A DNA stretch of 39,232 bases. Origin: a virus. The stretch is taken from the IMG/VR virus record IMGVR_UViG_3300008121_000007, positions 1 through 39,232 of that record, one strand, 5' to 3'. This document shows positions 37,818-39,232 of the stretch, in pieces. Below the pieces are notes generated by a model. It was not told the origin of the DNA. It did no database searches and worked only from the letters and a program-made list of their open reading frames with translations. The position numbers and the translations under genes are program-made. The number at the start of each line of letters is the position of its first letter. Within the stretch, counting starts at the first letter, position 1.

Positions 37818-38109
37818 GAGAAACTCCTTTGTATCGCGAAAGATGGTTGCCGATCTGGGCCAGAACCCGCCGCCCCCGCTGCGTCAGAAGGTACTCCTTA
37901 CGCCGCCGGTCATTGGCGTCGGGGACCACCTCAATCAGGTTCAGGGGATCGGTGCCCCGGTTTCCGTACTGGCCGAGCAGGGCCAAGATGCGGGAGACCG
38001 AGGCGTCCGACAGGTCTGTCAGGTCTTCGAGCTCAGACTGGCTGATCGCACGCTTCGAGGCCACCAAGAGGAAGACCTGAAGCTGTGCGACGGTCAGACT
38101 AGGAGACAC
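37795..38109 (-). CDS. MarR-like winged-helix regulator, 104 aa
   Basis: The sequence LTVAQLQVFLLVASKRAISQSELEDLTDLSDASVSRILALL is a helix-turn-helix, followed by the wing VPDANDRRRKEYLLTQRGRRVLAQIG, as in phage-borne MarR-type proteins. It overlaps the integrase start and may control integration or the early operon. GTG 38109 has GGAGG 8 bases upstream. The frame extends upstream to 38172 without a stop, so a slightly longer form starting at a non-standard codon is conceivable but not needed. Confidence 0.88.
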   Translation of the reverse strand: MSPSLTVAQLQVFLLVASKRAISQSELEDLTDLSDASVSRILALLGQYGNRGTDPLNLIEVVPDANDRRRKEYLLTQRGRRVLAQIGNHLSRYKGVSRDSSAQG

Positions 38110-38191
38110 TGAACGCGCCTCCGAGAGAACCTGAAAAAGGGGGTCGAGAGAGAAGGTTGATGCGTCAGAAATGGAAAGCTCCTATAGGGTG

Positions 38192-38383
38192 TCAGAAAGT
38201 GGCGAACCATACCTCCTTTGGAAAGGAAAGTAAACCGGTTTGCGGATCGGGAACCCCTATGATACCCAGCGCTTCTGCCCGCGAGCGGGCCTCGGCCTGC
38301 ATCTGAAGAGGTACTTGGCTTGGATCGCGGGCAATCGTTAATAGCCACGGCTCGTACTTGTTGATGTAGTCAAGAGCGGTCAT
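38192..38383 (-). CDS. Small hypothetical protein, 63 aa
   Basis: The product MTALDYINKYEPWLLTIARDPSQVPLQMQAEARSRAEALG ends GIPDPQTGLLSFPKEVWFATF-like, a mostly helical soluble chain. ATG 38383 lies within the end of a short membrane-peptide frame. It sits just upstream of the MarR-like regulator in transcription order. No family is recognised. Confidence 0.65.
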   Translation of the reverse strand: MTALDYINKYEPWLLTIARDPSQVPLQMQAEARSRAEALGIIGVPDPQTGLLSFPKEVWFATF

Positions 38384-38471
38384 GTGGGCCTTTCAAGGTG
38401 AGGTGGTGGACGAGCATCGCAAAGAGGACATACCCCCCGCAGTATACAATCCAAATGAGAAGAAGCTCCAA
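38370..38471 (-). CDS. Possible 33-aa membrane peptide, TTG start
   Basis: The frame from TTG 38471 to TGA 38370 encodes MELLLIWIVYCGGYVLFAML and a short polar tail (VHHLTLKGPHDRS), a plausible single membrane span. A G-rich stretch (TGGGGGG) lies about 8 bases upstream. It overlaps the next gene by 14 bases, in keeping with the compact style here. It is weakly supported. Confidence 0.4.
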   Translation of the reverse strand: MELLLIWIVYCGGYVLFAMLVHHLTLKGPHDRS

Positions 38472-38553
38472 TTTTACGTCCCCCCACCGGCATTTAGTGA
38501 TGCTGGCATGGGATGGATTAAACGGAGGTTACTGACGATGATGATGCTGGTTG

Positions 38554-39102
38554 TCAATCTTTGGGCCGCTCGTTTTTCAGGCGTTGAACTGCGGCGTCCA
38601 GATCGGGCAGGGTGGGGTAGCCGTTGTCGGTAAACAGCGTGATCTGATCCACTATCCACGGAATGAAATCCCAATCATAGCTCCAGCCAAGCTCCTCCCG
38701 AATGAACGTGTTCATTCCGGGGGCATCATACACCCGGAGGGCAAAGGCGGCGATGATGGGTGTGACCTCAATACGGAAATGGGCGGAGCCGTAACTTTCC
38801 CACACGTGCTTCCAATTCGGGGGCTCAAGAAAGCTGCCGTGTTGGCGTTCCAGAACATATCGGCGTTCCAGAATGGATTCCCAAACACAGAGGCACGCCT
38901 CCAGCAGTAGCGGTGAGATGGTCTCGGGCATGTCTGGAGAGGGCGATAGGGACCGGGCGATGCGCCGGGCTGTGTCGAGCATCTCGTTCCTGCTGCTCAG
39001 AGCAATGTCGTGGGATTCTTTCGGGTGCCAGTCGTATATGGGGGCCTGCGTTGCGATCCACCGGACGAGCTCGGTCGGGGTCTGCGGGTTGTTGGTGTTC
39101 AT
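38554..39102 (-). CDS. Hypothetical protein, 182 aa
   Basis: I chose ATG 39102 (MNTNNPQTPTELVRWIATQA) because AGGAA lies 7 bases upstream and the upstream gene stops there as ATGA; the open frame further up is low-complexity. The protein is mainly helical, with SSRNEMLDTARRIARSLSPS, a segment VWESILERRYVLERQHGSF and an acidic end. No catalytic motif, signal peptide or family is recognised. It belongs to the accessory block upstream of the integrase. Confidence 0.7.
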   Translation of the reverse strand: MNTNNPQTPTELVRWIATQAPIYDWHPKESHDIALSSRNEMLDTARRIARSLSPSPDMPETISPLLLEACLCVWESILERRYVLERQHGSFLEPPNWKHVWESYGSAHFRIEVTPIIAAFALRVYDAPGMNTFIREELGWSYDWDFIPWIVDQITLFTDNGYPTLPDLDAAVQRLKNERPKD

Positions 39103-39232
39103 GCTTGGGTTCCTATGGTTGTTCCGAAGATTGTGATGAGGTCTTGAAGCTGGGCTTCGCGCTCCGCCGACGCTCGTCGTGCCGCCGCCGCCCACGCCGC
39201 CGTCCTCGCCGCCGCACACGCCGACCACGCCG
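39099..39232 (-). CDS. C-terminal fragment of an alanine-rich protein (runs off the right edge)
   Basis: The frame is open to the window edge and reads AACAAARTAAWAAAARR-type sequence, then AEREAQLQDLITIFGTTIGTQA, with the stop overlapping the next ATG as ATGA. Alanine/Trp/Arg-rich tails like this end a family of small phage proteins of unknown function. The N-terminal fragment at 1-335 is a candidate for the same gene. The GCG-rich repeats may be why the assembled sequence ends here. Confidence 0.6.
   Translation of the reverse strand, partial: AWSACAAARTAAWAAAARRASAEREAQLQDLITIFGTTIGTQA

Noticed and set aside
37795-38172. ATT start (38172) adding 21 residues to the MarR-like protein
   Set aside because: The extension is in frame and follows AGGAG, but GTG 38109 with its own GGAGG explains the gene without an unusual start.

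Overview
The window is a nearly complete genome of a T7-like podophage (Autographivirales type). About 39 kb hold a single-subunit phage RNA polymerase, T7-type replication genes and the T7 series of head, tail, internal-core and terminase genes. Every protein gene is on the minus strand, so transcription runs from high to low coordinates. The only plus-strand gene is a tRNA-Leu. The high G+C, the alphaproteobacterial look of the tail-fibre C-terminus and the integrase-carrying layout suggest an alphaproteobacterial host (Caulobacterales, Sphingomonadales or Hyphomicrobiales). The sequence does not fix the genus.

Layout in transcription order. (1) Early and accessory genes: small unknown ORFs at 1944-1, continuing across the window edge at 39232-36156. 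Among them are a MarR-like winged-helix protein (37795-38109) and a tyrosine integrase (36825-37817). A complete tRNA-Leu(UAA) at 35866-35951, a likely attachment site, and a terminator at 35846-35869 close this block. (2) The RNA polymerase (33101-35503). (3) A run of six small ORFs, then gp2.5-like SSB, gp3-like endonuclease I, an HTH protein, gp4-like primase-helicase, gp5-like DNA polymerase, a GIY-YIG nuclease, gp6-like exonuclease and a DUF5664 protein (33039-25028). (4) Portal and scaffold. (5) A lysis cassette of amidase, holin and overlapping i-/o-spanins, placed between scaffold and capsid, followed by a GNAT enzyme. (6) A duplicated structured element, a terminator, the major capsid gene and a second related terminator. 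(7) Tail tubular proteins A and B, internal virion proteins, a tail fibre, a lipoprotein, a membrane protein, TerS, an unknown beta-rich protein, a terminator and TerL. (8) About 1 kb without genes (1972-2993), packed with repeats: hairpin array, AT-rich block, 13-bp iterons, A-tract and 20-bp palindrome. This is probably the concatemer junction and early control region.

The phage polymerase probably transcribes the later blocks. A short minus-strand motif, GCCTACCAAAA-like, stands before many gene blocks and often merges with the Shine-Dalgarno sequence; it is the best candidate for a phage promoter or leader element. Integrase plus tRNA suggests a temperate option.

Most notable observations: two neighbouring genes (DNA polymerase and the GIY-YIG nuclease) whose reading frames only make sense with CTG start codons; a small gene inserted between exact 16-bp repeats that re-creates the stop/start overlap at both junctions; a tandem structured element with compensatory base changes upstream of capsid; homologous terminators on both sides of capsid; and the repeat-rich 1-kb region.
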